NCBI GenBank assembly: GCA_033002965.1
Contig: JAURVB010014082.1
Span: 124,001-188,000 of the forward strand
DNA length: 64,000 bases
Reading direction: 5' to 3'
DNA from: Piper betle
Taxonomy: Eukaryota; Streptophyta; Magnoliopsida; Piperales; Piperaceae
Positions 24,901-36,996 of this stretch are shown piece after piece (position 1 is the stretch's first letter; every line of letters begins with the position of its first letter). A program made the translations under genes and the position numbers. The notes beneath the pieces were generated by a model. That model had not been told where the DNA came from and did not search any database. It worked only from the letters and a program-made list of their open reading frames with translations.

Positions 24901-26603
24901 TCAGTGGTGTTTGTTCGCAACGCTGCAAAGCTTCCTGATCTCACCCTTGGTGCCGGTCAAGGGATTGTTCTCGGACAAAATGGTGATTGCCCGGGAGAAT
25001 TCCTTGAAAAAGTAGTCTTGGCTCTTGGCCATCTTCTTGACGTAGGGCTTGGTGCGCTTATCGTTTGCGAGCTGGTGATCGACTATGAGGAGACCTTTGT
25101 TGTCCAGGATGTTTCGGTAATAGTTGTTGTCCAGGATCATGGGGGTGCCCCGGTCGTTCCGGACGTACTGGACAGCCTTAGGGTCGGGGATCGCGTCCGG
25201 ACACTTGTAGAGCATATGGTCGACATGGTCCGGGTTCAACTCCGGGTCCACCTCCGGGTATAGCCGGTGGACCAGCTTCACACAATGGGTTCTACCAACA
25301 CTATGAGCACCTGCCCCATCCCGCAAGATAAATGAGCTGATTTACTTGGTCAAAAATATCATCAGTTTTAACCAATGAACTTTTTTTTAACCAGCTCCAC
25401 CACCACAAATAAATGAGTGGATTTACTCAAATTAAAACTGTAAATTTTAACCAATAAACAGCTTTTTTACCAACTGTTCAATCCAAATGTTCTTCCTAGA
25501 ATCAAGTCAGGTATAAAGTTGGTGCTTTATTTTGTAAAACACTAGGAAAATATTATATCAGGTCTAATTAACAGGTGAAAAGTGCTGAACAAATTGCATG
25601 GCTCAACAAAAGCCAAATATTCGACGTTCAACAACATAAATATATGGATGCGCTCACAATTTTGATGTATGTTAATGTGAAAATTGCACAAAAGTTAGTA
25701 TAGTGTACTAAGAGGAGTGTACCGAGGAGGGCGACCACTCCAGGAGTGTCGATTCCCATGGCGGCAAATCTATCAAGAACAACAGAGATGCTCTCGTTGT
25801 GGTCGGGAAGGTACTCCTCGATCACGTCCGCCCTGCTCCTCCTCCCATCCCTTCTCCCTGTCTTGAGAGGAATGTAAGGCCCACCCAACTGCAAAAATTA
25901 CACACATGAGAATGATGAGATGATATATCCACGTTATAAAGACTTTGACATGTATATGCATCCAAAGCAAAACAACCCAAGCAAGAAATTAGCGCACAAT
26001 GTCCAGTTATGACCAGATCTGTAGGTGTTTAGGGAGAACATGGTGAAACAACTTTGGTGGTATGGAATTGGAAGGGATTATACCGCAACAATGCCGTCTC
26101 GACCAGATAAGACCAGGATATCGGCACAAGAGACCACTCCGGGGCATTCCCTCTCCACAGCCTCCTTGATGTTGTCAAGGTATCTAAAATTCCTAAGGCC
26201 AAAGCTCCTATCTGTCTCTTTCTCGGACAAGGTCCTCCTTGTGGAGTCCAGAAGGAGGGAAGCATCACATGACTAGCAAGAGACAGATCAAAAACAGAGC
26301 GTATGTTAGGAAACCGAAGTTTAAAATTGAAGACCATGTTTTGCATTTGCATGTCTGAAGGGACACCTGAACAGCACAGTCATGGAAGATGTTCCTAAGC
26401 CAAGAGAAGGCAGTGTTCTTGTGGCGTTTGTACATCAGCTTCACTTGTTCTTTGATGATATCCTCTGCCTGGGGGCAAGAGTCCTTGTAGAAGTTCATGA
26501 CAAGACCTGGGTCTGCCTCATTTTCATCAGCTACAACAGGGTTCAAAGCCAGGAGAGACAGGGAGACGAGAGCAAGCAAGAAGAGTAAAGAAGAGGAAGC
26601 CAT
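24901..26603 (-). CDS. PRX42: Class III peroxidase, PRX42-like
   Basis: Secreted heme peroxidase of the plant class III family, using hydrogen peroxide to oxidise phenolic wall substrates. Four exons on the minus strand: 26603-26367, 26272-26084, 25888-25723 and 25310-24901, giving 333 residues with consistent phases. The start at 26603 opens a signal peptide (MASSSLLFLLALVSLSLLAL). Distal active site WLRNIFHDC has Arg70 and His74; the proximal heme ligand is His200 in GAHSVGRTHC. PRX42-type hallmarks: NFYKDSCPQAEDI, YKRHKNTAFSWLR, RSFGLRNFRY, GGPYIPLKTGRRDG, YLPDHNESISVVL, VDPELNPDHV, RNDRGTPMILDNNYYRNIL and ILSENNPLTGTKGEIRK. Near-identity of these blocks to Arabidopsis PRX42 is the basis of the symbol. 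An in-frame upstream ATG at 26807 exists but would bury the signal peptide. Confidence 0.95.
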
Positions 26604-26660
26604 TGTCTTCTCCTCCTCCCCGACAGATGAGCTGCTTACCAGGGCTACTCCCACTGGCCT

Positions 26661-26669
26661 CTTAAATAA
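26661..26669 (-). promoter_or_regulatory. TATA-like box of the peroxidase gene
   Basis: TTATTTAAG on the minus strand, about 60 bp upstream of the ATG at 26603. This would place transcription start downstream of the in-frame ATG at 26807 and so supports the shorter reading. Confidence 0.4.
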
Positions 26670-26849
26670 TTGCAATGGCCTCATCAGTGGTTGCAGTAAA
26701 AAGAGGAATTTCACGATAAAACAAAAGAAGAACAGGTGTACACAAAGAGTGGATTCCTTCTCCATCTGTAAGTTGCTGATATATATTGCATTGTCTGCCT
26801 CCATCACATGCCAATTTTATCACATAAAGATCTACATATTAATTTAACG

Positions 26850-27943
26850 TTCAATCCATCAAATCTTTAGTAAAAAGTAAAATGGTTGGATTAATTTCTG
26901 AAATCCGGTGCATGTTTGTTAAAACTTCATTCATATACTCTTAAATCCGGTGCAAGTATTTGGTAGAGTTTTTGGCAGTTCTGTCCCTGTTTGCCAGCTA
27001 AATAGGATTGTTCTTGGTGAGCTTGGAGCCATAGTGAGTTTTGAGTGTTCTTGGTAAGGGTCCCCCCTCTTTTTGTTGTTGTCTTTGGAATCTCGAATGC
27101 TGAAGACTTCTCTCTCACAAGAGTTCACTGCTTAGAGTATTATAATGTCTATTGTTATTGTTATTGGAAGCAGTTCTAAATCTCCAACATGGGTATTTAA
27201 GAATTTCTTTACTTTCTTCGATCCTTGCAACTATGGGAAGGATCCGTTTAGCAATTATATGAAGGTATCCAATGAAACTTTAGTTGATTTGACTCAAATT
27301 TGTCTATGTTCCCAATGGTTCATAGTGATTATGCAAGGATTTTTATTCAACAAAATAATAATAAGAAGAAGAAAGATAAATTTTGTATTTGGCTTGTGAG
27401 AATTCTTGATATGTGAGATTATCCAATATAAGGTGTCCTAATAGTATAGAGCCACATAGCTGTTGCACTCCATCCATAGATTAATTAATATTTGAGATAA
27501 ATAATAAATTAGGTTGCCCATCACTCTCCCTTGAAAAGCCATACCATTTTTCTAGTTCATTTTCCTTTCTTGCATAATGTATGACATAAAAAATAAGAAA
27601 TCATGGACCACTTTACTTCAACAAACTTTGCATTGTGGATGATGAAGCTAGCCTCCTTGGAGCAGTGCCACCGACACTCTTGTGAGAGCATTCTTTATCT
27701 CTCCACTTTTGTATTCTCCAAAATCAGTGGTAGGTCCTCTATCAATTATTCAATTAATGGTGACATTACACAATTTGGTGCTAAGCAAATGTGAATTTGT
27801 TCCATCAGAATGAAACTAGCTTGTGGGTTCAGACCCACCATTAGAATTGATTAAGATGCCAACTATGGTTAGTAATGCCTAGTTATGTCTCACAAGGGAT
27901 GGATAATATGAGCTACATATGCATTGATTGAGGATATTGTTTT
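26850..27943. other. Spacer, no gene seen
   Basis: Low-complexity and AT-rich DNA. A 63-codon open frame at 27603-27794 faintly resembles the start of a copia gag (NFALWMMKL), but nothing downstream supports a retroelement. Confidence 0.4.
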
Positions 27944-29375
27944 GGAAAATTTTTAGCCAAGTCCCATTTTTTTTACACTTTATTTGTGTCCCGTTTTGAT
28001 TGGGTCACGTAGATTCCACTAACCATATTACCAAACAAAAAATTAACTTTGTTTAATAACAAAAACAAACCCACTAAATACCACTGTGAAACTCGGTTAG
28101 TATAACTTTAAATACTTGCATTAACAAAGTGTTATTTTGTATTATATATTAATTTGAAAACACATTTAGAACTTAAAGAGAAACGTAATTGAGATAACTC
28201 GAAAAACTCACCTGCATGAAATATTAGTTTTTATTATATATTAAGTTGAAAACCCAATAGAAACTTAGTTCTTGTGACTCGAAAAACCTTGTTGCACGAA
28301 ATGTTACCTTTCATTTTATATTAACTTGAAAACTCAACAAGAATTTCAAAAGAAACTCGGTTATAATAACTCGAAAAACCCATATGTACGAAATTTATCT
28401 TTCATTATATATTAACTTGAAAACCCAATAAAAATTTATAAAAAAATGTGGTTGGGATAATTCAAAAAACCATCATGCACAAAATTATAACTTTAATTAT
28501 ATATTAACTTAAAAGCCTTCAAGTTTTGAAGTTAATATATAATAAAAGGTAAAATTTGAAAGCTAAAATTTCATAGTTGTGGGTTTTTCGAATTATGAGA
28601 ACTGAGTTTTTTTATAAGTTTTTGTTAGGATTTTAAGTTAATATATAATGGATAATAAATTTCATACATGTGGGTTTTTTGAATTATCCCAACTAAGTTT
28701 CTCTTTAAGTTTTTATTAGGTTTTCAAGATAATATATATAATTGAAAATATATTTCATACATGTGGATTTTTTAAGTTATTTACACTGAGTTTCTCATAA
28801 GATCTTATTGGGTTTAAATTTACTATATTATGGAAGATAAATTTCATGTATGTGGATTTTTTGAGTTATTCTAATTAATTTTCTCTTTAAGTTTTAATTG
28901 AGTTTTCAAATTAATATATAATGGAAGATAAATTTCATGCATTTGAATTTTTCGAGTTATCCTAACCGAGTTTCTCTTTAAGTTTTAATTCGGGTTTCAA
29001 GTTAATATATAATGAAAGATAAATTTTGTCCATGTGGGTTTTTTGAGTTATTCCAACCAAATTTCCTTTAAGTTTTAATTAGGTTTTTAAGTTAAAATAT
29101 AATAGAAGACAAATTTGTGCATGTGCATTTTTCGAGTTATCCTAAATGAGTTTCTCTTTAAGCTCTAATTGAGTTTTTAAATTAATATATATTGAAAGAT
29201 AATATTTTGAGCACGTGAGTTTTTCGGTGTGTGTTTAGTGGGGTTTTTTTTTCGTTATGAAACGAAATTAACTTTCCTCTTTATTGAGTGGAAAGTTTGC
29301 GTAAGCCTTAAATGACTCAATTAAAATGAGGTGTAAATAAGGCAAAAATATATGGGGCGTGACTAAAAATTTTCC
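27944..29375. mobile_element. Foldback-like (MULE-like) element built of opposed tandem arrays
   Basis: 1,432 bp with outer inverted ends. Left GGAAAATTTTTAG (27944-27956) is matched exactly by the complement of the right end (29363-29375), and similarity continues inward for about 150 bp. Inside, about five copies of a roughly 90-bp unit (marked by ATTATATATTAACTTGAAAA) run to about 28515. About eight copies then run in the opposite orientation (marked by GTTAATATATAATGGAAG) to about 29230. The switch point is a palindrome near 28515-28535. Long inverted repeats made of tandem units are typical of foldback elements; the GGAAAATT end also fits Mutator-like elements. No target duplication or coding sequence seen. 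Confidence 0.65.
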
Positions 29376-30177
29376 TCCTGCTAATACAATGACCATGTGA
29401 GATGTTTAAATGAGTAGGTCATTGAAGTCATCATATATGTGATTAATAGTCATGGAGTTTCATTGGCTTTGTTTAACGTTTGCATCAATTAAACTTGTGT
29501 TCTTCAAAGTTGGATCTTATAATAATGTGATGCGTCGGTAGGGATGCTTGTAAGTTGTATGAAAATAAATAAAATAAGGTTAAAGCCCTTAATTAGTTAT
29601 GTTTAGGAATGAAGACATTGAATTCTTCGAAGAGTACTTAATTTGGGAGCAGCCCTTGATAGTTTAATGGGCAAAACAATTGAGAGTTGTGGAGTTGGTG
29701 TGATGTATAGCAAGTGAGGACCTTCCACTTTGGTAAGTCTGCAAGAATTGTTGGCACTTCACTTTGGCTTAAGAATCGGAGAAAACCGGAACAAACGTTC
29801 GTCTCTTGGAGTTGGGAAAAATCACAAAACTATTAAACTTGCTTGCCAGGTTATACTGAGTCTCATGGCCTAACATGGATCTTGTAAATAAGTCCAAAAG
29901 GGTCTGTGAACCCTTAAAATCATTCTTGCAACAGCAAAAGAAAATGTTGTGTAAGGTCATACAACAAATTTGAAAGTTCCCATGCGATATTCCATTGCCA
30001 AAACATTTCCCCCTACCACAAACATAAACATGCATAACTACTCAAGCATTAAAGCAAAATAAGAGCACTCCTACATATATGCATGTATATGAACCTCAAT
30101 CCCCAACACAACATATTAGAAAGGCCTCATAAAAGCCCATGTAGACATTCATGCAGAAAAAGCGTATGAAGTCTAAT
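29376..30177. other. Spacer and likely 3' UTR of the R3-MYB gene
   Basis: No gene recognised. Short open frames without motifs. Confidence 0.45.
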
Positions 30178-30320
30178 TCATCGTGAAGCAGAGTAACGTG
30201 AGGTACAGTACTTCTCAATCTCTTCTGCTGTTCTGCCTGGTATTCTCCCAGCAATCAGCGACCACCTGATGTCAATATAAAAAGCTATATAATTAAGCTT
30301 CTTTTGTTGCCTCAAAGATG

Positions 30321-30370
<50 letters not shown>

Positions 30371-30665
30371 GATCTGATTGAAAGTGAACTTGTTGTAAAT
30401 GAAATGGACGAGTGTTTTAGAGGACCTATCTCCTAACAAATTGAACATTCTTTGGATGAGTCTTTGTTCATCTTCAGAGAACTCCGGCTTGTTGTTCTTA
30501 CCGTGGTCTTGACCTGCAACATGATTACAGGTATTGATCATGAATGAATGAAAATATTGCAGCAGTAGGACTACAGAAAAATCGATCAAGATAAGTTGAA
30601 AATTTTGTACCAGTAGTAGTATCAGCACACATATCAATATTGGAGGAGTGATCCGAATCCGCCAT
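30178..30665 (-). CDS. Single-repeat R3-MYB transcription factor (CPC/TRY/ETC type)
   Basis: Small MYB inhibitor that in the family competes with R2R3-MYBs for bHLH partners and represses trichome, root-hair-type or pigment programmes. Three exons on the minus strand: 30665-30611, 30513-30426 and 30265-30178, giving 76 residues; the intron positions match the family. The single R3 repeat reads SEDEQRLIQRMFNLLGDRWS then LIAGRIPGRTAEEIEKY, ending CTSRYSASR. Two oddities. The third conserved tryptophan of the repeat (family EKYWTSR) is Cys (codon TGT, 30206-30204). The residue before the Leu of the bHLH motif ([DE]Lx2[RK]x3Lx6Lx3R) is Arg. Intron 2 carries a (TA)n tract. No activation domain is present, as expected for the family. 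Confidence 0.92.
30324..30364. repeat. (AT)n microsatellite inside R3-MYB intron 2
   Basis: About 20 uninterrupted AT units within the intron between 30266 and 30425. Confidence 0.95.
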
Positions 30666-30763
30666 ATTAAACCTGGATATTGTGTGTTGGATTTAACCAA
30701 TGGAGAATTGGAAGGATTGGGGAAGAAGAGATTGTGATGTGTGGGTGGGTGCAAGGGAGAGGG

Positions 30764-30771
30764 GTTTTATA
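30764..30771 (-). promoter_or_regulatory. TATA box of the R3-MYB gene
   Basis: TATAAAAC on the minus strand about 100 bp upstream of the start codon, giving a leader of roughly 70 nt. The following 30930-31730 shows no gene. Confidence 0.5.
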
Positions 30772-31732
30772 ATTATACCGCTCCGTGCTCCATGGTTGAG
30801 GAAGTGCAAAGCTGGTTCAAAGAGAAGAATGGTTGCTAAGACTGACAGTTGGCTCGTTGAATGGCTGCTTCTCATTTTTAGTTTCGGCTCTTATTTTTGT
30901 TGGGCCGAGGGGGCTCTGAAATAAATGCCACCAACTTATTTTAATCAAAAAGCCCAACTCAAAAAATAAGGCCTCTCTATTTAACTTATTACTTATATAT
31001 ACAAGTAACTCAACTTTTCCCAGGTCCTTTCCCTTCACCTGTCAAGTAGCAGAGAAACCAAACCTAAAACATATTACTGCCCTTAACAATAGGGCTGCTC
31101 AATTAGTTTATGATTTGGTGTTCAGGCTCACTTGCTCGTTTAGTAACCCTATAAAACACCGTAGGCTCAATCTCCAACATTCTCTATCACACTACTACTT
31201 TGTGAAATCATTCTCTAATATCATTAATAGGCCTTGAAATAATTTAAGTAGTATGGGTTTTTTTAATCCAAAAATTAGATAAAGTTTTTCATTAACTTGT
31301 ATATAAGTTGCCAAATCTATCTCTTTGGAGACTAACTCAGCAATTTCTTAAAGAAGAGCAGGTGTAAGGAAATATGGTAGTGACCTGCACTTGGAATGAG
31401 TCCCATCCTGTTTGGCCAAATTTAAAATCCAAAATACGTTTTAAAATCCTTTAGCTATATCTTGTTAATCCTATAAAAATGGACTTTTAGAAATCCTTAA
31501 AATTGAATGCCGATCCTATCATTTTAATTTGATATAAATTTCAATGAAGGGTATTTAGTTATTTTATGTTATTTAATAGGAACCCCCTACATCTAACCAG
31601 GTTAGGCACAGCTTAATAGTGGAAACCCTGCACTCAAGGATAGAAGGGTTGCAGAACTGCTGCTCCATCTGTGATGCCACATTACGAAACAAAATTTCCA
31701 ATGCCAACAAAGAAACGCTGTAGTTCTGGATG

Positions 31733-33986
31733 CTAGAAACTCAGTGGCTTCCATGTTCCAGGCTTGAAGGATGCACCAGATCCGGTTGGTTCAGATGAAC
31801 TGAGATAACAAAATAGAAAGACAATAAATCTGAGAATATAATGCAGCTAATGCATGCCAATTGGACTTCCAATACATAAAGTTAGTCTAGCAAAAATATA
31901 ATTGAAAACACCACAATCTGTCACTCACTTTTGTTGCTCAACATCCTCAGCTGCATCGGTGTTCAACGAGATAGATGCCCTGCAGAAGCTAACTTCTGTT
32001 AGTAAAATAAACACAGATAAAGCTATGTCAGTTGCAATCATGCATCTAAAATCAGGAGATATCCCAGCAACTAATTGTGTCAAAGGATCTTATCCTCTGT
32101 AGTCATCTATCAGTTGCCTGTAATATACTACCCATTTTACGTTCTTTATATAGAACTTTATGAACTGTCAGAATATATATATAGAACTTGAAGTACCTGG
32201 ATTGTCCCAAGTCTACATTTGCTTCACTAATAGAACCTGTATCATCTTTATAATTATGAGTAGAACCCGTCAAATTCGAGGGTCAAATGGAGCCCCATCC
32301 TTTATTCCATATAAAACAGAGCCAAGCAGAACTCTACTTCTGTTCTGAAGAAAAGAACTGTACCTTGGTTTTGATCTCCAGAAACTTTTAACTGTTGAAC
32401 AAAACTCTGTAGATCTGGTCCACTGACTCTGCCTGTGGCAACTAAAGAAATGTAAGACTAAAACCATCTCCTCGTGTTAGTGTGAGGCAAAGATCGGAAC
32501 TGTAATTATTAGCGACTAGATAGATGATGAGATATTGAAACAAGAGGCTCATGACTTAATATGTGCACGTATAATCTGCACATTCACCATGCACAACTAC
32601 TTCCGAAAAGAAAAGAGAAGCAAAAGAAGACATATTTGACTGCAATTTTTGTGTATTTCATGACTTCGCACACATGCTTGCAATTACAATGATGACAATA
32701 TACCAAATCCGCTAGTAACTACAATTCTATGGCTTTTATGATTTCGGGAAACACTTCTAGCAAATAGCTTGATAAAGAGAGAGTCAATGGACCAATATGT
32801 GGTTGAAATTAAGCAAATGTTAATCCTAAATTAACAACATTCGGCTAACCAGTTTTTGCTCTTTGCTGATTTTGCTTCTCTTTGGATTTCATTGCCTCTT
32901 CTTCCTTCAAACCCTGGAAAAGAAAAAAATATCATGGAAATAAGAAGATATATTATGCCACTGCAAAAAGAAAAGGTTACTTAAGTGCAAGAGCTATTTT
33001 GGGAGGTTCTACAAATGCAAGCAACATGATCTATTCAGACAAAATTTATGACAGAGCTTTTCTTCTTTTTAATTATGATTGTATCTTATAAGTGAACATC
33101 ACCGTATTTGCACATTGCTTGTACATCTGAACAGGTTTAAATATAAAGCTTGATACAAACTAATCAAGAGGGATAACATACGAGCAGTATTTTGTTTGAC
33201 TTTCTCACGCCTCCGTTCCAGTTCAATGATTTCTTGTATAGAAAGAAGAATGTTGTATATGCATTAAACGAGATAGGAATGGAATCAGAGATTCCTTCAG
33301 GTAAGCACAAAGTAAACAGAAGTTGACATTGCATTCTTCCCTTACCTCTGGTGTCGGGGGTGTTTCCTCTGACCACTCAACCAACATATCCATTCAACTG
33401 CATATATTGAAAGGAGCGATACGTGTAAGAATAGCTATTCACTGTTTAAGTTACTTAAGCTCTACAAAAAATTTCTCTGTTGTATTAACTGAACCAAGCA
33501 TTATACTTATCTTTCGGCATCCTAGAGAATTTGCATCTTCACATGGCACTCCATAGCAGAAACAAAGATTTTAGATCAGGAAAGGCCAGGTCAAAGTCTG
33601 AACTTTCTGGCAAGTTTTTAGCCAAACAAATGTTACGATCTAAGACATTGCGACAAGGAGTTTCAAGTGGCCATATGGTAAGACCAGAGCTTGCATTCCT
33701 ATTTCTGGTCCACAGTTCACACACATAGGGACCTCTAGCCACCTTCACGTCAAAGATTACATAAGTTTTCTGCTTTGGTGAATAAATTTATAACCATCAG
33801 TAAGCAGCTCCATTACATGACTTATTAGTCAATTCGGCACTTCAACAGACCTTCACAGAAGAGAAAACAACAAGAATAGTAATGTGAAGTTCTGTGCATA
33901 TTATTGTACTACATATTAAAACTAACCTGGAAGTGATCTTGGTTCCTCCTCTCCTTTGTAAAAAACCATCCGTTTCGCTTTCACTG
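31733..33986 (-). CDS. Unrecognised multi-exon gene, 5' end uncertain
   Basis: I do not recognise the family. Five 3' exons chain in one frame through canonical GT-AG junctions: 32913-32850, 32432-32364, 32236-32197, 31979-31929 and 31799-31733. They spell GLKEEEAMKSKEKQNQQRAK, GRVSGPDLQSFVQQLKVSG, GSISEANVDLGQSR, ASISLNTDAAEDVEQQ and NSSEPTGSGASFKPGTWKPLSF before TAG. Upstream, 33232-33182 is a 51-nt exon; just before it, coding up to 33346 ends EWSEETPPTPE; a further piece at about 33986-33928 contains KRMVFYKGEEEPRSLP. Joining 33346 to 33232 by phase gives an unconvincing peptide, whereas the +1 frame of that exon reads EIIELERRREKVKQNTA, so an indel or missed boundary is likely. The predicted protein is hydrophilic with charged helical segments. 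The first coding exon is not fixed. Confidence 0.5.
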
Positions 33987-34707
33987 GCATTGAAAATGAA
34001 AAAAAGCATTTCAATTAGTACGACATTAATCTAACTGGCTGTAAGCTGATGGAGTTAATAACAAGTCTAGATCACATGCCACCATAACTAAAATAATATG
34101 ATTTACATGTTATTAGAAGGATTTGATGTATGCCACTTGATTGACATGAAAAATATCTATGCATCAACCGGATGAGACTAGAAGCCGTGAAATATTCAGA
34201 AACCAACAGAATAGCAAAAATGCAAGCAGTGATCAACATACCAGCTTAATAGAGAAGACATTACTGCATAACAACACTTCTTAGTAGGAGAATGAAAGTG
34301 AAACCATTAATATGCAATAACCCGGGAAAGAGAAAACTACAGTATTTGCAGCTACAACATTCGACACAGGAAACTGTTGGATTTTAGGAGGAAAATATGT
34401 AGCCTCTGACACGAATTCAACATTAGTTGCAACTTGCAACTGCCAAGCTCTCCAGAATACCAGATGCATTTTAAAGTTCCATCTCTTCCCAACAAGGACG
34501 TTCTTTGCATCTTTATTAACGCTGCGAATCCCAGGTTATGTTTTAAAATGAACAATTCCTTTACACCACCCTGAAAAAAAGTAGCTGATCTACAATTGTA
34601 AAACCTGAACCAAAAGAACACGCAATGAAAAACTATGTGGGAACTGCAAACTAGTGTCAGCAATGCAAAACCCTATCTACAGCAATTATAACACAATCAA
34701 AGACATT

Positions 34708-35551
34708 TAGGACAGGTAAACGAGCGAGCGAACCAAGCTTAATTTGTATTCGAAATCAACTCGAATAATTCAAAGTTCGTTTGAACTCGACTTAAGATCA
34801 AATGAGTTTTAAACATATATCCGCGATATCGACTCAAATATTTTTTATGTTGTTCGAGCTCAACTTGAGCTCGAATGTACTTAAACTATTTAATTTTGAC
34901 AAACTCAAAACCAACTTATTTGTGCGCTCGAAACTAGTTGTTTGGTGAGCTCAAAACTAACTCGATTATAAGGTCGAAAGTAGCTCACGAACTGGCTCGT
35001 TCAATTAATAACTTATGCCCAAACACCAACTATACATGTATCAAACAAAAAAGATATTAAATAATGTTACTTTGTTATTTTATTTTATATAAATAAATAT
35101 AACTAGCTACAATTAAATTATTAATATATATATATATATATTATCTTAGCCGGGGGCAGATAATGTTATTGTCTCAATCTTTAATCTGGATCTTTCGATT
35201 ACAAATACAATACAAATTTAATAAAAAAATAAAAAATAAAAAAAACCCCTACAACCACCATCTTTTAGTATGTAGTCAATAATAATATTTATTTATAATT
35301 TTAAATATATTTTGAGTAGACAAATAATGTTATGTATATTATTATATTATATTATCTAGTTGAGTTATTAGTCGATTTCAAGTTATAACCGAGTTAAGTC
35401 GAATCGAATATTGCCTTGCTCAAACTCGACTGGTAGGATATAAGTTCGAGTCGAATACGAGCTTGAGTGTTTAAATGTCGAATTTTGAGTCGTGTGGAAT
35501 CGAATCGAATATCAAATGCTCATGAGCTGACTTGCTCAATTAATAACCCTA
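34708..35551. mobile_element. hAT-MITE relative, copy 4, diverged
   Basis: Left end TAGGACAGGTAAACGAGCGA and right end complementary to TAGGGTTATTAATTGAGC. The arms carry the same gagctcgaa/gttcgagtcg pattern as the other copies. At 844 bp it is longer because of an AT-rich core. No clean 8-bp duplication could be found. It lies upstream of the unrecognised gene. Confidence 0.5.
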
Positions 35552-36295
35552 ATTAAACATTCATCCTTAAAAAAAGAACAAACAACGTGATTGTAACACA
35601 TATGATAGTTTGATTTGGCTTAATATTAATTTTTAAGCCTAAATTTCGAGCTAATAGATATATTTTTATTTTTTATCTTTAACTTAGAATTAATTTTTTA
35701 TTTTACATTGTAAAGTTTGAAGTTTATTTTTTAAAAATTTATTTAATCCTCGTAGAAGGCTCTTGGGCTCCTACAAACTCTACATTTTTTTGTTAATTAT
35801 TAGACTCAACTCAAATGAAAGTTAAATATTTTTTCGATGACAAAATAAAATTTGGACAACTGACATTGACTTTTGCCTTCTAGAATACTAGTAGAGCTGA
35901 CTGCTTGATGTTGTTTTGGGTTTGAATCAAATTTATTCTCCACGCTTCAATTGAATTCCATTTAGGCTAATTTAATCAAGTGTTCTACTAATTCATCATA
36001 AAATTATATTAAATCACATATTTAACTTTCATGTTTGAAATAAATAATATTATATAATCTTCATCTTCTCTCCAGGTTGCTTAGAACTATTTTGTACTGA
36101 TTTTCGAATTGATCGACTAAATCACTTTTTTCATCTACCAGTTTTATTTTTATCAACAATCATTAACTCTCTCACACGTAAATATCAGTATAAAATAATA
36201 ATAATTTCTCTCATTATTTGTAATATATTATTAAATGAGCCATATATATTATATATATAGCTCATATAATATGGGTTACATTTTTTTACAAATTC

Positions 36296-36510
36296 CACCT
36301 CGATAAATATTAAAATAAATTATAAAAATATTTATAAAATTTCAACAATCTTATATTTTTTATACTTTTATTTTAATTATCAAATAATTGTAATAAATAT
36401 TAATTTTAAAATACTTTTAAACTAGTATATATATATATATATATATTTTAAAATAGATCATATTAATGTTAAAAACTATAAAGTTTTATCAAAATCCTAC
36501 TCGTGTACTT
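36296..36510. repeat. AT-rich dispersed repeat, copy 2
   Basis: Partner of the copy near 9838-10065, sharing the same ordered AT-rich words. The wider 35552-36990 is AT-rich spacer with short TA tracts and no gene seen. Confidence 0.4.
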
Positions 36511-36996
36511 TATTATTATATATATATATATATAAACTTTATTATATTTGACCCGCTAAAAAATTCAAATAGAGTGTGTAATATATCTATATTAATATAT
36601 AAAATAGTAGACTTTAATATGGTACTATCAGACTTTATCTAATTATTTTATAATATTGTTCATTATTTATTATTAATAAAAATTTTACTTTTTTATTTAA
36701 ATGAAGATTTTTTTGAATCTTTTAATTTTTTTTATTGTAATAAATATTTATTTTACCATATGTCTCTAATTATTTTATAATATTGCCCTTTCATTTTTAA
36801 TTAATAAATATATTATTATTTTATTTTAATTAAGATTTATTTTGAAACATTTTAATTAAAATTTATTTCGAATCCTTTAATTTATCTTAGTTGCCAGTTA
36901 CATAGTAATGTGTACCATTTTTTTAAACACACCTTAATTTTTTTAAAACCTGACTTTATGGGCTTGACACCCTGCTCCGACGCTTAGACACTGTCT

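Noticed and set aside
27603..27794. Possible copia gag start (NFALWMMKL)
   Set aside because: Nine residues of weak likeness only, no zinc knuckle, protease or LTRs nearby.
28040..29240. CRISPR-like array
   Set aside because: Units of about 90 bp are contiguous and diverged, without unique spacers, and they invert midway; the surrounding genes are plant nuclear genes.
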